Source: Collinsella sp.
GTDB taxonomy: Bacteria; Actinomycetota; Coriobacteriia; Coriobacteriales; Coriobacteriaceae
Assembly: GCA_019414345.1 (NCBI GenBank)
Contig: DXMF01000003.1
Coordinates: forward strand, 1 to 63,470
Direction: 5' to 3'
Length of the DNA stretch: 63,470 nt
The translations under genes and the position numbers were made by a program. The notes under the pieces were generated by a model, which saw only the letters and a list, made by a program, of their open reading frames with translations, did no database searches and was not told where the DNA came from. Positions within the stretch are counted from its first letter, which is position 1. Each line of letters begins with the position of its first letter. Below, piece by piece: positions 1 to 9,137 of this stretch.

Positions 1-67
1 CCAGGCCCGATTTTGCCTCTTGACAATGTCCTGCTCATATTAAAAGGAACGTCCCTAACTGCCGGTC
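1..67. other. left-edge intergenic sequence
   Basis: No gene is visible. A TTGACA hexamer lies at 20-25, but no convincing -10 box follows at 16-18 bp. The segment at 49-64 (AACGTCCCTAACTGCC) belongs to the GTCCC-core repeat family seen in many intergenic gaps of this window. Confidence 0.4.
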
Positions 68-108
68 AAAAAACGAGCGAGGATCGTGGGGGCCTCGCTC
101 GTTTTTTT
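68..108. terminator. bidirectional intrinsic terminator after the topoisomerase gene
   Basis: The arms CGAGCGAGG and CCTCGCTCG surround a 10-nt loop, with an A run on the left and a seven-T run on the right. On the minus strand it lies just after the topoisomerase stop at 131. The T tracts on both strands suggest termination from both sides. Confidence 0.8.
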
Positions 109-130
109 GGGCAATGTTTCGACTGCGCCG

Positions 131-2725
131 TTACTTGTCGGCGGCTGCTTTCTTGGCAGTCGACTTCTTCGCGGTCGTCTTCTTGGCGGCAGTGGCTTTC
201 TTAGCCGTCGTCTTCTTCGCAGTCGAGGTCTTCTTCGCCGTGCTCGCCTTGGTCGCAGTCTTGCGGCCGCGGGCGGGCTTCTTCTCCTTGGTCGGGCAGT
301 CCATGTTGACGCAGATACGCCACGGACCGCGCGCCGTGTTGACCACCACGATGGGAGCGCCGCACTCGGGACAGGTCTCGCCCGTCGCCTCGAGCTTGCC
401 ACGCGCCGGCAGCGGATAGCTCACGCCGCAGTCGTCATAGTTGGTGCAGCGGATAAAGCGCTTGCCGCTCTTCTCGCTCTTGTGTGCGATCAGGTCGCCA
501 TGGCGTCCTGCCTCGGCGCACACCTTGCACTCGCCCACCTTAAGGTCAGGCTCGTAGTTGGTGGGGCATGTGGGGTTCACGCAAATCTCGAAAGCCTTTT
601 GGCGGAACGGCTGGCACTTAATGCGCGGCGCACCGCATTCGGGGCACACAGCAGCCTCGCCCTCGAGCGGGCTCACCTTGACGCCGCTCGGCACCGGATA
701 GGTCACGTCGCAGTCGGGCCAGCCCATGCAGCCGATAAAGCTGCCGCGGGTCTTGGCGCTCGTCTTCATAACCAAGTCCTTGCCGCACTTGGGGCAGGCG
801 CCCACGCGCGCATCGGCCGTGACGGCGTCGCTGATAGCATCGCCCAGTTCCTGCGTATGCTTGAGCAGCTCGTCGAGCACACCGGCCAGCAGCGCGCGCG
901 AGTGCGTCACGACATGCTCTTCGGTGACCTCGCCGCGCTCCACGCGGGTCATATCGCCATCGAGCTCGCTGGTCATATCGGGGCTCGTGATGCGCGGGGC
1001 AAACTGCGACAGTGCATCGATGATGGCGATGCCCAGCTTGCTCGGCTCCACGGGATCGTTTTTGAGATAGCGCACGGCGTACAGGCGCTCGATGATGCTC
1101 GCGCGCGTGGACTTGGTGCCCAGGCCGCGCTTTTCCATCTCCTGCACGAGCTTGCCCTGGCTGTAGCGTGCGGGCGGCTCGGTCTGCTTGGCCTCGAGCT
1201 TAATGTCGAACACGTCGACCGTATCGCCCTGCTCCAGCGGCGGCATCTGCTCGTCGCGCTTGAGTCCATACGGATACGCCTCGCGGAAACCCGGGGTCAC
1301 GAGCACATCGCCCGAGGCCACGAACGGCTCACCATTGACGTCGAGCTCGAGCTTGGTGTTCTCGATGGTCGCGGGACCCATGAGCGTTGCCAGGAAGCGA
1401 CGGGCGATGAGGTCGTAGAGCTTGCGCTGGCCACCGTCGAGCGCGGACGGATCGCCCTCGCCCGTGGGATAGATAGGCGGGTGGTCGGTGGTTTCGACTT
1501 TGCCGCGCGTGGGCTTCATGGGGCCGGCGAGCACCTTTTTGCACACGGGCGCCAGCGCCGGGTTGATCTTTGCAAGGTCGCTCACCACGGCGCCCAGATC
1601 GAGCGTCGCAGGGTACACGGTATTATCGACACGCGGGTAGCTGATGAGGCCCGCCATGTAGAGGGACTCGGCGATGCGCATCGTACGCGCAGGCGAGATG
1701 CCCTCGGCCGCGGCGGCAGCCTGCAGCGAGGTGGTCGCAAACGGCGTGGGCGGCTGCTGCTTACGCGAGCGCTTGGTCACCGCGGCAACGGTCGCCGTCG
1801 TAGCGCCGTCAACGTGGCCGTACGCCGTCTCGGCAGCATCCTTGTCGGTAAAACGCGCCGTCTTGTGCGCGATCTTAAAGCGGTCGTCCTCGGCAGCGCC
1901 CTGCGCGGCGCCCATGCCACGGATCTGCCAATAGTCTTCGGGCACAAACGCCATGCGCTCGCGCTCGCGCTCGACCACCAGGGCGAGCGTCGGCGTCTGC
2001 ACGCGGCCGGCGGAACGCACGTTGCCAAAGCCGCCAAACTTGGCGAGCGTCAGGTAGCGCGTGAGCACCGCGCCCCAAATGAGGTCGATGTGCTGACGGC
2101 TCTCGCCGGCGTCGGCCAAGTTCTGGTCGAGCGAGACGAGATTATCAAAGGCCTGCGTGATCTCGGCCTTGGTAAACGAAGAATACTGGGCGCGGGCGAC
2201 CGGCAGGTCGGGCGCAACCTCGCGCACCTTGTTGAGGGCGTCCGAACCGATCAGCTCGCCCTCGCGATCGAAGTCCGTGGCGATGATGACACTGTCGGAC
2301 TTCTTAGCCAGGTTCTTGAGCGAGCGAATGAGTTCCTTCTCGGCCGGCAGTTTAATGACCGGTGCCCACGTGAGGTAGGGCAGGCTCTCGAGCTTCCAGC
2401 CCTTAATGGAGATACCGTCGGCAAGGAACGGCTTGCGCTTGGTGTCGTAGGGCGGACGGGCCAGGCCATCGGGTATGTCGGCCGGCAGCATCTCGCCGTC
2501 CTCGGTGACCGAATACCAGCCCAGCTTTTTATCGAACAGCACGCTGTCGCAAAAATCGGGCGCTAGGATGTGACCGGCAAGGCCGATGGTCACGCACTCC
2601 TCGCCCTTCCACTCAAAACGGTAGATGGCGGTGTTGTACACCTTGTCCTTTTTGGGCTTACCCGTGGTCAGCCGCTCGGCAATCTGACGCGCGGCGTCGT
2701 TTTTCTCGGCGATGATGAGCTTCAA
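131..2725 (-). CDS. topA: type IA DNA topoisomerase with zinc ribbons and Lys/Ala-rich tail
   Basis: 864 residues. The enzyme relaxes negatively supercoiled DNA by transient cleavage of one strand. The TOPRIM domain starts at residue 1 (MKLIIAEKND, with E7) and carries the DFDREGE metal site at 151-157. The catalytic tyrosine is Y363 in ISYPRVDN, where most bacterial TopA has ISYPRTDS. From about residue 650 come four C4 zinc ribbons, then a tail of about 45 residues made almost only of K, A and T, like a histone H1 tail. The N-terminus and the YPRVDN motif look more like archaeal topoisomerase I than E. coli TopA (impression, not aligned). The start is TTG, with AGGAG about 7 nt upstream. 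It is the last gene of the tat-hyp run. Confidence 0.88.
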   Translation of the reverse strand: MKLIIAEKNDAARQIAERLTTGKPKKDKVYNTAIYRFEWKGEECVTIGLAGHILAPDFCDSVLFDKKLGWYSVTEDGEMLPADIPDGLARPPYDTKRKPFLADGISIKGWKLESLPYLTWAPVIKLPAEKELIRSLKNLAKKSDSVIIATDFDREGELIGSDALNKVREVAPDLPVARAQYSSFTKAEITQAFDNLVSLDQNLADAGESRQHIDLIWGAVLTRYLTLAKFGGFGNVRSAGRVQTPTLALVVERERERMAFVPEDYWQIRGMGAAQGAAEDDRFKIAHKTARFTDKDAAETAYGHVDGATTATVAAVTKRSRKQQPPTPFATTSLQAAAAAEGISPARTMRIAESLYMAGLISYPRVDNTVYPATLDLGAVVSDLAKINPALAPVCKKVLAGPMKPTRGKVETTDHPPIYPTGEGDPSALDGGQRKLYDLIARRFLATLMGPATIENTKLELDVNGEPFVASGDVLVTPGFREAYPYGLKRDEQMPPLEQGDTVDVFDIKLEAKQTEPPARYSQGKLVQEMEKRGLGTKSTRASIIERLYAVRYLKNDPVEPSKLGIAIIDALSQFAPRITSPDMTSELDGDMTRVERGEVTEEHVVTHSRALLAGVLDELLKHTQELGDAISDAVTADARVGACPKCGKDLVMKTSAKTRGSFIGCMGWPDCDVTYPVPSGVKVSPLEGEAAVCPECGAPRIKCQPFRQKAFEICVNPTCPTNYEPDLKVGECKVCAEAGRHGDLIAHKSEKSGKRFIRCTNYDDCGVSYPLPARGKLEATGETCPECGAPIVVVNTARGPWRICVNMDCPTKEKKPARGRKTATKASTAKKTSTAKKTTAKKATAAKKTTAKKSTAKKAAADK

Positions 2726-2779
2726 AAGAGGCTCCTATCTCGTATCTCTGCGGCTACGCCCGCCCGTATGGCGGCCGAC

Positions 2780-3463
2780 TTACGCCCTTGCTTGCTCAAT
2801 CTGCCCGATGAGCCAATCGCACCAGGCATCCATGCCCTCGCCCTTGCGCGCGCTCACGGCAAACCGCGGCGCCTGCGGATTGAGGTCATCGAGTGTCTTA
2901 GTATACCTATCCATGTCAAAATCGAAAGCCGGGGCCACATCGACCTTGTTGAGCAGCTGTGCGCCGGCGTGCTGGAAGATGCCCGGGTACTTGATGGGCT
3001 TGTCGTCGCCCTCGGGCACCGAGAGGATCATGATAGACAGGTTCTCGCCCAGGTCAAAGTCGACTGGGCAGACCAGGTTGCCCACGTTTTCGATAAAGAT
3101 GACGTCGATGTTTTCCAGACCCACAGCCTGGTCGAAGGCGTCAACGGCCTCCATGATCATGTTGCCCTCGAGGTGGCACAGGCCGCCCGTGTTGATTTGG
3201 ATGGCGGGCATGCCGGCTTCCTTCATGGTGATGGCGTCGACGTCCGAGGCGATATCGCCCTCGATGACGGCGCAGCGCAAGCCGGCCTTGTCGCGCAGGC
3301 GCTCGTTGGTGCCCAGAATCGTAGTGGTCTTGCCCGAGCCAGGGCTCGACAGCACATTGATCACATAGGTGCCTGTCTCATTAAATCGCTGACGCAGCTG
3401 ATCTGCCAGGCGCTCGTTGCGCGACAGGATCGGCGACGCGATATCAATCGTTTTCTCGGCCAT
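2780..3463 (-). CDS. hypB: hydrogenase/urease nickel incorporation GTPase HypB
   Basis: 227 residues. HypB is a SIMIBI-class GTPase that drives nickel insertion into [NiFe]-hydrogenase together with HypA. The P-loop SSPGSGKTT is at 39-47. The metal-site motif GLCHLEGN gives C96 and H97. The guanine-specificity motif NKVD is also present. The N-terminal histidine-rich nickel store of some HypB proteins is missing, so this is the short form. AAGGAG lies 8 nt before the ATG. The gene follows hypA by about 55 nt, and that gap holds a GTCCC-type repeat. No hydrogenase structural gene is in the window, so the client enzyme must be encoded elsewhere. Confidence 0.93.
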   Translation of the reverse strand: MAEKTIDIASPILSRNERLADQLRQRFNETGTYVINVLSSPGSGKTTTILGTNERLRDKAGLRCAVIEGDIASDVDAITMKEAGMPAIQINTGGLCHLEGNMIMEAVDAFDQAVGLENIDVIFIENVGNLVCPVDFDLGENLSIMILSVPEGDDKPIKYPGIFQHAGAQLLNKVDVAPAFDFDMDRYTKTLDDLNPQAPRFAVSARKGEGMDAWCDWLIGQIEQARA

Positions 3464-3518
3464 ACTTAGCGCTCCTTACTTTAGCCCCTTTGTACCCTGT
3501 CCCCAGGTGGCTGGCGGG

Positions 3519-3875
3519 TTAATCGTCGGGGGTCTCGATTTCGATACTGGCGATGTCGAGCTCGCGGCCGTGCAGCAGACGCACGTTGGCGCCGCCACAC
3601 TGGGGACAGCGGCAATGGAAGCGGTCGTGCTCAAAGACCTCGCCGCAGTCCAGGCACTCGCTTTGTGGATGGACTTCCTCCACAGCAAGCTCGCAGCCGC
3701 GCGTGAGCGGGTCCTCGTCGCGAAACGTCTCCCAGGCAAAGCCGAGCGCCTCGCGCACGACCTCGGTCATATCCCCGATACGCAGCGTCACCAAAACGGC
3801 GCGCGAGGCCCCCGCCCCACGCGCCGCGCGAATCACTGTATCGAGTATGCCGTTGACAATGCCAACCTCGTGCAT
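3519..3875 (-). CDS. hypA: hydrogenase maturation nickel metallochaperone HypA
   Basis: 118 residues, the usual HypA length. The protein begins MHE, and His2 is the known nickel ligand. The zinc site is C74/C77 (CLDC) and C90/C93 (CPQC). It delivers nickel to the hydrogenase large subunit with HypB. The start lies 6 nt after the tatC stop, which implies translational linkage to the Tat genes. The C-terminus is acidic. Confidence 0.93.
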   Translation of the reverse strand: MHEVGIVNGILDTVIRAARGAGASRAVLVTLRIGDMTEVVREALGFAWETFRDEDPLTRGCELAVEEVHPQSECLDCGEVFEHDRFHCRCPQCGGANVRLLHGRELDIASIEIETPDD

Positions 3876-3881
3876 ACCGTT

Positions 3882-4673
3882 TTACTCCTCGTCGTCCTCG
3901 TCGTCCGAGAACAGGTCCAGACGGCTCACGAACAGGCCCTCTTTGCCCTCGCGCGCGGTAATGACCACGCGGGCGATAGCGAGCGAGATCTCGTAGAGCG
4001 AAAGCAGAGCACCGTACATAAGGCCCAGGGTGACGGGCGAGCCGTCGGGCGTGATCACGGCCGAACCCACGAGCAGGCCAACGTATACATAACGCCAGGC
4101 ACCGCGGAAAGCAGCGTAGGACACGATGTGGAAGACGGACAGGTAGAAGATGATGAGCGGCAGCTCAAACGCCACGCCAAAGCCGATCATAAAGAGCAGC
4201 TCCATGTTGACGTAGTTCTCTAGATCGGGCAGCGCCGTAGCGACGGCCGAGGTCTCGCCGATGAGCCACTCAAAGCCCGCAGGAATGATGATGAAATAGC
4301 AGAAAATGGCGCCCAGGAAGAACAGCACCGTCGAGGCGAGCACCGTGGGCACGACCCACTTGCGCTCGTTGGGGCGAAGCGCCGGCAGGAAAAACGCCAG
4401 AATCTGCCAGATGATCATGGGCGTGCACATGACCACGGCCATCTTGATGGCCAGCGAAAAGCGCAAACCAAAGCCACCGAGCGTGGTAGTGATGTAGAAC
4501 TTACCGTCCGGCACAAAAGAGCGGATGGGGTCTTCCAGGATGTCGAGCACCACAGGCGTGGCGAAATACAGCACGATAGCGGCGGCAAACACCGACACGA
4601 CCACGATGGTCAGGCGGCGACGGAGCTCTCCCAGGTGATCGAAGAGCGGCATTCGCGCAGGTCCGATAGGCAT
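3882..4673 (-). CDS. tatC: Sec-independent protein translocase subunit TatC
   Basis: 263 residues with six predicted membrane segments. TatC recognises twin-arginine signal peptides and recruits TatA/B in the cytoplasmic membrane. The N-terminal FDHLGELRRRL is the family signature, and the acidic C-terminus ends DDEDDEE. The ATG overlaps the tatA stop (TAATG), and GGGAGG lies about 8 nt upstream within tatA. A second ATG seven codons in is possible, but the first has the better ribosome site. The placement directly before hypA and hypB fits a shared role, since [NiFe]-hydrogenases are often Tat substrates. Confidence 0.93.
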   Translation of the reverse strand: MPIGPARMPLFDHLGELRRRLTIVVVSVFAAAIVLYFATPVVLDILEDPIRSFVPDGKFYITTTLGGFGLRFSLAIKMAVVMCTPMIIWQILAFFLPALRPNERKWVVPTVLASTVLFFLGAIFCYFIIIPAGFEWLIGETSAVATALPDLENYVNMELLFMIGFGVAFELPLIIFYLSVFHIVSYAAFRGAWRYVYVGLLVGSAVITPDGSPVTLGLMYGALLSLYEISLAIARVVITAREGKEGLFVSRLDLFSDDEDDEE

Positions 4674-5257
4674 TACTCATCGCCTCCCTTCGGGGCGTCG
4701 GTGGCAGCAGCGTCGTCCTCGGCCTCGAGCTCGCGGGCGAGCTGGTCGACAACGGCTTTGCGCTTGCGGGGACGACGGGCGTAGAGGTCAGCCGTCGTGG
4801 GCTCTGCCGGCTCGGGCTCGGGCTCCGGCTCTGCAGCAGGCTCGGGCTCGGCGGCGGCAGCGACAGCGCCGGCGGGCTCTGCACCCTCGGCCTCCCCAGC
4901 AGCGCCTTCGCCCTCGGTGGCACCCTCGCTCGCAGCCTTCTCGGCAGCAAGACGGGCGCGACGCTCGGCAAAGGTCTCCTTCTTGGCGGGCGCAGCCGTC
5001 TCGGCGGCTTCCTCGTCCGCATCGGAATCGTCGTCGGTCGCAGCGGCCTTCTTGGGCTTGACCGGCGCCGACGCGGCCTCGCTTACCGGATCGATAATCT
5101 CGGACTGAACAACGGCCGTCATCTTTTCCTGCGTCTCGCGGAACTGACGGATGGCACGGCCGATCGTGCGGCCCATCTGCGGGAGCTTATCCGGGCCAAA
5201 CAGCAAAAAGCCGAAGACCACGATGATCGCGAGCTCACCCTCTCCAATACCAAACAC
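4673..5257 (-). CDS. tatA: twin-arginine translocase subunit TatA/TatB
   Basis: 194 residues from the GTG at 5257, chosen because GGAGG lies 5 nt upstream and because TatA/B proteins begin at this FGIGEGE point. A longer in-frame start would add 15 unrelated residues. One N-terminal membrane helix is followed by the FGPDKLP hinge and an amphipathic helix. The remaining 120 or so residues are Ala/Pro/Glu-rich low-complexity sequence, ending in a basic patch (RRPRKRK) and an acidic end. Only one TatA/B protein is visible here, so it may do both jobs. First gene of the tat-hyp-topoisomerase run. Confidence 0.88.
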   Translation of the reverse strand: MFGIGEGELAIIVVFGFLLFGPDKLPQMGRTIGRAIRQFRETQEKMTAVVQSEIIDPVSEAASAPVKPKKAAATDDDSDADEEAAETAAPAKKETFAERRARLAAEKAASEGATEGEGAAGEAEGAEPAGAVAAAAEPEPAAEPEPEPEPAEPTTADLYARRPRKRKAVVDQLARELEAEDDAAATDAPKGGDE

Positions 5258-5410
5258 ACATACCTCCAAGGCTCGATGTGAGTCGAGCCCGCACCGCGCC
5301 ATTCGGCCGGAACTCGTCTATTCATTCGGTCAAGTATAGCGCCCGGACGCCAAAACGTCCGAGCGCATCACAAACATATGCCAAACGGCACGCCCTTTTG
5401 GGGGCCAAGA

Positions 5411-5725
5411 TTATGCAGCGGTGATCGAAATCTCCTGGTCGACACCCAACAGCTGAACCACGCGCATCACCGGAGGCTGCACATTGGTGCAGCTAAAGCG
5501 CTTACCGTGGTCGACCGCGTGGTGCGCGGCGCCCACGAGCACGCCAATGCCCGTCGAATCGATGTAGCTCACCTGGGCAAAATCGAGCTCAACGGCCTCA
5601 GTGGGCTGCTCGAGCGCCAGGTCGATGGCGTTACGCAGGCTATCGGCGTTAGAAATATCAATCTCGCCGGTGACCTTAATGGTGTAGAGCTCTGGCGTGG
5701 GGTTGGTGGAAATACCCAAATCCAT
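5411..5725 (-). CDS. STAS-domain anti-anti-sigma factor-like protein
   Basis: 104 residues forming a single STAS domain. The motif YIDSTGIG holds the phosphorylatable serine (S57) of SpoIIAA/RsbV-type antagonists, which release a sigma factor by binding its anti-sigma kinase. No kinase or sigma factor gene is adjacent, so the partner is unknown. It is transcribed on the same strand as the aminotransferase, whose stop lies 51 nt upstream. Confidence 0.85.
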   Translation of the reverse strand: MDLGISTNPTPELYTIKVTGEIDISNADSLRNAIDLALEQPTEAVELDFAQVSYIDSTGIGVLVGAAHHAVDHGKRFSCTNVQPPVMRVVQLLGVDQEISITAA

Positions 5726-5776
5726 GTATACGCTCCTTTACGTATCGAAAGTGCGGATAGTACGGGAAGCCGCGCG

Positions 5777-7081
5777 TTAGGCGCGCTCGGCACGCGCAAG
5801 CTCGGCAGCGACAAGCTTAACGGCCAGCACCAGCACATCGAGCGCAGCCTCCAGGTCCTCGACCGTGGGATAGCTCGGCGCGATGCGGATGTTGGTGTCG
5901 CGCGGATCCTTGCCATCAGGCCAGGTGGCACCAGCCGGCGTGAGCTTGACGCCCAGGTCGGCACAAAGCGCGGCGACCTTTTGGGCCGAGCCCTCGGGAC
6001 CATCGAAGCTCACAAAGTAGCCGCCGCGGGGATGCGTCCAAGTGGCGCAACCCGTATCGCCCAGACCCTCGGTGAGCTTGCGCTCAACGGCCTCAAAGCG
6101 CGGGCGCAGGAACTCGGCATGCTTTTTCATGTGTTCCTTGACCGCCTCGATGGTGGGAAGGAAGCGCACGTGGCGCAGCTGGTTGAGCTTATCGGCGCTG
6201 ATGAGGCCGGCCTTCAGGCGCTTGGAGAACTCCGCGATAACCGCGGGGCTCGCACCGATAAAGCCGATGCCGGCGCCCGGGAAGGTAATCTTGGACGTCG
6301 AGGCAAAAGCCACCACGCGGTCCTCGGTGCCCGCCGCGCGAGCGAGGTCAAAGATGTTTGCGAGCTCGTCGGTCTCGTCGTACAGGTCGTGCACGCAGTA
6401 GGCGTTGTCCCAGAAGATGCGGAAATCGGGCGCGGCCGTGGGCATCTCGACCAGGCAACGCACGGTGTCCTCGCTAAAGGTGATGCCCGTGGGGTTGGAA
6501 TACTTGGGCACGCACCAGATACCCTTGATGGAATCGTCGGCGGCAACGAGGCGCTCGATCTCGTCCATGTCGGGGCCATTATCGGTCATCGCGACGGGGA
6601 CATTCTCGATACCCAGGTCGGCGGTGATGCCAAAGTGACGGTCGTAGCCGGGAACAGGGCACAGGAACTTGACTTTCTTGCCGTCGTGCGCGGCCTCGTA
6701 AGCCTCCCAAGGCTCGCTGCCGCACGAACCGCAGCGCCAAAACATGCCGGCGATATCGTGCTCGATCAGAAGGCTCGACGAACCCAGTACGAGCGTCTGC
6801 TCGGCAGGGCAACCCAGGAACTCCCCCGCCAGCTTGCGCGCCGAGGGAATGCCCTCAAAGCAACCGTAGTTTGAGCAGTCGACGTTGCCGTCGTGCAGAT
6901 CGGCATCGGCATTGAGGATATCGAGCATGGGTCGAGAGATGTCCACCTGGGAGGGCGACGGCTTGCCGCGGGCCATGTCGAGCGCCAGGCCCTTGGCCTT
7001 GACCTCGGCGACCTCGGCTTTGAGCGCCTCGATGGCGGCATCGAGTTCGGTGGTTTCCATCTTCTGGTAGATCGTCTGCAT
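5777..7081 (-). CDS. PLP-dependent class I/II aminotransferase (aspartate-type, actinobacterial subgroup)
   Basis: 434 residues. Fold type I features visible include the SNPTG-type loop (KYSNPTGITF), the FWDNAYCVHD segment and the PLP lysine in STSKITFPGAG. The N-terminal MDIL/ARGKPSP region and the length match the subgroup that includes the Corynebacterium AspT-type aspartate aminotransferase (recognition only). The likely reaction is aspartate with 2-oxoglutarate, but the substrate cannot be set from sequence alone. AAAGG lies about 9 nt before the ATG; an alternative in-frame ATG lies seven codons further in. Confidence 0.82.
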   Translation of the reverse strand: MQTIYQKMETTELDAAIEALKAEVAEVKAKGLALDMARGKPSPSQVDISRPMLDILNADADLHDGNVDCSNYGCFEGIPSARKLAGEFLGCPAEQTLVLGSSSLLIEHDIAGMFWRCGSCGSEPWEAYEAAHDGKKVKFLCPVPGYDRHFGITADLGIENVPVAMTDNGPDMDEIERLVAADDSIKGIWCVPKYSNPTGITFSEDTVRCLVEMPTAAPDFRIFWDNAYCVHDLYDETDELANIFDLARAAGTEDRVVAFASTSKITFPGAGIGFIGASPAVIAEFSKRLKAGLISADKLNQLRHVRFLPTIEAVKEHMKKHAEFLRPRFEAVERKLTEGLGDTGCATWTHPRGGYFVSFDGPEGSAQKVAALCADLGVKLTPAGATWPDGKDPRDTNIRIAPSYPTVEDLEAALDVLVLAVKLVAAELARAERA

Positions 7082-7230
7082 GGGTGCGACCTTTCGCGAA
7101 GCGGGACGTTGCAGTTCGTCTAAGTATAGACCGCCACCGCCGCAACGGCATGAAGCCGTGATAGATTAAGTTCATCGCAATGATTTACGAATCGCCGCGC
7201 ATGCCGGCGTGGGGCGCCCAAGGAGGCACT

Positions 7231-7485
7231 ATGGAGTACGGATCGTTTCAGGCCGAGGAATTCGGCGACCTGCAGCGCCTGGTCGACGGGCTGTTTTACG
7301 ACCGCCACGCCATCGACCGCCTGGATCTCATCGTGCAGGCCGAAATCTTGGACCTGGCGCCCGATCTCATGGAAATCGTCAACCTGCTACCGCCCGGCTA
7401 TTACGACCGCCAGTCACTTTGCGACCAGCTCAACTCCGCCTTGGCCGCCCACGGCTGGGGCGCCGTCTACGGAACGGTGGAATAA
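7231..7485 (+). CDS. small conserved-looking protein of unknown function
   Basis: 84 residues from the ATG at 7231, preceded by AGGAGG at 5 nt; an upstream in-frame ATG at 7180 lacks such a site. The protein is acidic and rich in Leu, Asp and Tyr, with no membrane segment or known motif. It diverges from the aminotransferase and converges on nhaA, separated by a strong terminator. I do not recognise the family. The good ribosome site and balanced composition support a real gene. Confidence 0.6.
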   Translation: MEYGSFQAEEFGDLQRLVDGLFYDRHAIDRLDLIVQAEILDLAPDLMEIVNLLPPGYYDRQSLCDQLNSALAAHGWGAVYGTVE

Positions 7486-7516
7486 GCCTAGTCATTTAAG
7501 AACGTCCCCATTGACT

Positions 7517-7554
7517 AAAACGCCGCTTGTGATGGTGTCCACAGGCGGCGTTTT
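7517..7554. terminator. bidirectional terminator between the small gene and nhaA
   Basis: AAAACGCCGC and GCGGCGTTTT form perfect arms, with near-paired inner bases (TTGTG/CACAG) around a short loop. The stem is bounded by A and T runs, so it can end transcription of the converging genes on both sides. A GTCATTTAAG-AACGTCCCC repeat lies just before it at 7491-7510. Confidence 0.85.
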
Positions 7555-7571
7555 CAAACTTGTATATGCTT

Positions 7572-8930
7572 TTACTTGTCTTTGGGCGCGGGGTGTTTGC
7601 AGACCACGCTCATGTAGATCATACCGAGCACGGCGGCGGTGACCGAACCGGCAAGGATGGCGGCCTTGGCAGCCAGAACCTCAAACTGGGCCGTCGGGAA
7701 GGCAAGACCGCTGATGAGAATCGACATGGTAAAGCCGATGCCGCCCAGAATGCCCACACCGGCAATCATGTGCCAGTTGACATTGTGCGGCAGCTCGCAG
7801 ACCTTGAGCTTGACCAAGGCGAACGTCATGCCAAAGATGCCGATCGGCTTGCCCAGCAGCATGCCAAAGTACACGCCGAGCGTCACCGGGTCGGTGAGCA
7901 GCGTGCTCATGTCCACGCCCACTAGGCGAACCTGTGCGTTCACGAACGCAAAGATCGGCAGAATCACAAAGTTGACCGGCGTGGAGATCAGACGCTCCAT
8001 GCGGATGAGCGGCGGGGTGACGCGGTGCATGACGCGCTCGACCTTAGTGGTCGAGACGGTAAAGTCATGCTGGCCCAGGATGTGTGCCTCGTCATCGTAG
8101 CGGTCATCGAGCAACGGCAGGCACTCGCCCAACCAATCGGTAAGGCTATCGAGCTTGACGCCGCACTTGGCCGGGATGGTAAAAGCCAAGATGACGCCGG
8201 CAAGCGTGGCGTGTACGCCGCTCTTGAACATGCAGAACCACAACAGCAAACCCAGTACCGAATACGGGGCAAGGCGGTAATGCTGCGTCTTGTTGAGCCA
8301 CACGAGCGCGCAGGTCACAAGCGCGGCGGCGCCCAACCAAAACGGATTGGGGCTCTGACCGTAGAAGATGGCGATGGCGGCGATAGAGATGAGGTCGTCG
8401 GCGATGGCGAGCGTCGAGAAGAACACGCGCACGCCGTTGGGCACGCGATTGCCCAAAAGCGACAGCACGCCCAGTGCGAAGGCAATATCGGTTGCCATGG
8501 GGATGGCCCAACCGTTGTGAGCGCCGGCATGGTTAAAGATCAGGTAGATGCAGGCGGGAACGACGACGCCACCCACGGCCGCCAGCATGGGAAGCATGGC
8601 CTGACGCGGATTCTTGAGCTCGCCGACCGTCATCTCGTACTTAAGCTCAATACCCACCAACAAAAAGAAAATCGCCATGAGAAAGTCGTTGACGAAAAGC
8701 TCAACGGTGAGACCGGCCGTAAGGTTGCCCAGACCCACATACAGCGGGGTCTCCAAAAAGTGATGGATGGCCTCGTAGGCATCGGTATTGGCGCAAATGA
8801 CGGCGGCGATGGCGGCGAAGACCATGACGGCGGCGGAAATCGTGCCGTTCTCGGCGATGCGCTCCCAGATGTCGTGACGCTCAAAACGCTTGCGCTCACG
8901 GACGTTGAACAGCTGCTCGGGTGCTGCCAT
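7572..8930 (-). CDS. nhaA: Na+/H+ antiporter NhaA
   Basis: 452 residues with about 12 membrane segments. NhaA exports sodium in exchange for protons and supports sodium and pH homeostasis. The family region NGWAIPMATDIAFALGVL is present, containing the two adjacent aspartate-region motifs, as is AIADDLISI. A charged insert of about 35 residues after GECLPLLDD is somewhat longer than in E. coli NhaA. AAAGGAG lies 7 nt before the ATG. It is a single-gene unit. Confidence 0.93.
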   Translation of the reverse strand: MAAPEQLFNVRERKRFERHDIWERIAENGTISAAVMVFAAIAAVICANTDAYEAIHHFLETPLYVGLGNLTAGLTVELFVNDFLMAIFFLLVGIELKYEMTVGELKNPRQAMLPMLAAVGGVVVPACIYLIFNHAGAHNGWAIPMATDIAFALGVLSLLGNRVPNGVRVFFSTLAIADDLISIAAIAIFYGQSPNPFWLGAAALVTCALVWLNKTQHYRLAPYSVLGLLLWFCMFKSGVHATLAGVILAFTIPAKCGVKLDSLTDWLGECLPLLDDRYDDEAHILGQHDFTVSTTKVERVMHRVTPPLIRMERLISTPVNFVILPIFAFVNAQVRLVGVDMSTLLTDPVTLGVYFGMLLGKPIGIFGMTFALVKLKVCELPHNVNWHMIAGVGILGGIGFTMSILISGLAFPTAQFEVLAAKAAILAGSVTAAVLGMIYMSVVCKHPAPKDK

Positions 8931-9137
8931 GGGCGGCTCCTTTCACGGGAAGGCTCCCGTCTTAAAAAAGCACGGCCCGCCCAAGTGGCGGCGCCGCGCT
9001 CTAACGTATTACGCTTGCATCTAGCCTACCCTGCACGACAAGCACGCAGGCGTGGCCGAAAAGCGGAACCACAGGTTGAACATTATTTGCCCAACGGCAC
9101 GGGCACGCCTGTCCAAGAGACGACGCGGCGCCATGCA

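Noticed and set aside
86..2566. Long plus-strand open frame opposite the topoisomerase gene
   Set aside because: Mirror frame of a high-GC gene; the Arg/His/Ala-rich product has no family features, while the minus-strand protein has all topoisomerase motifs.
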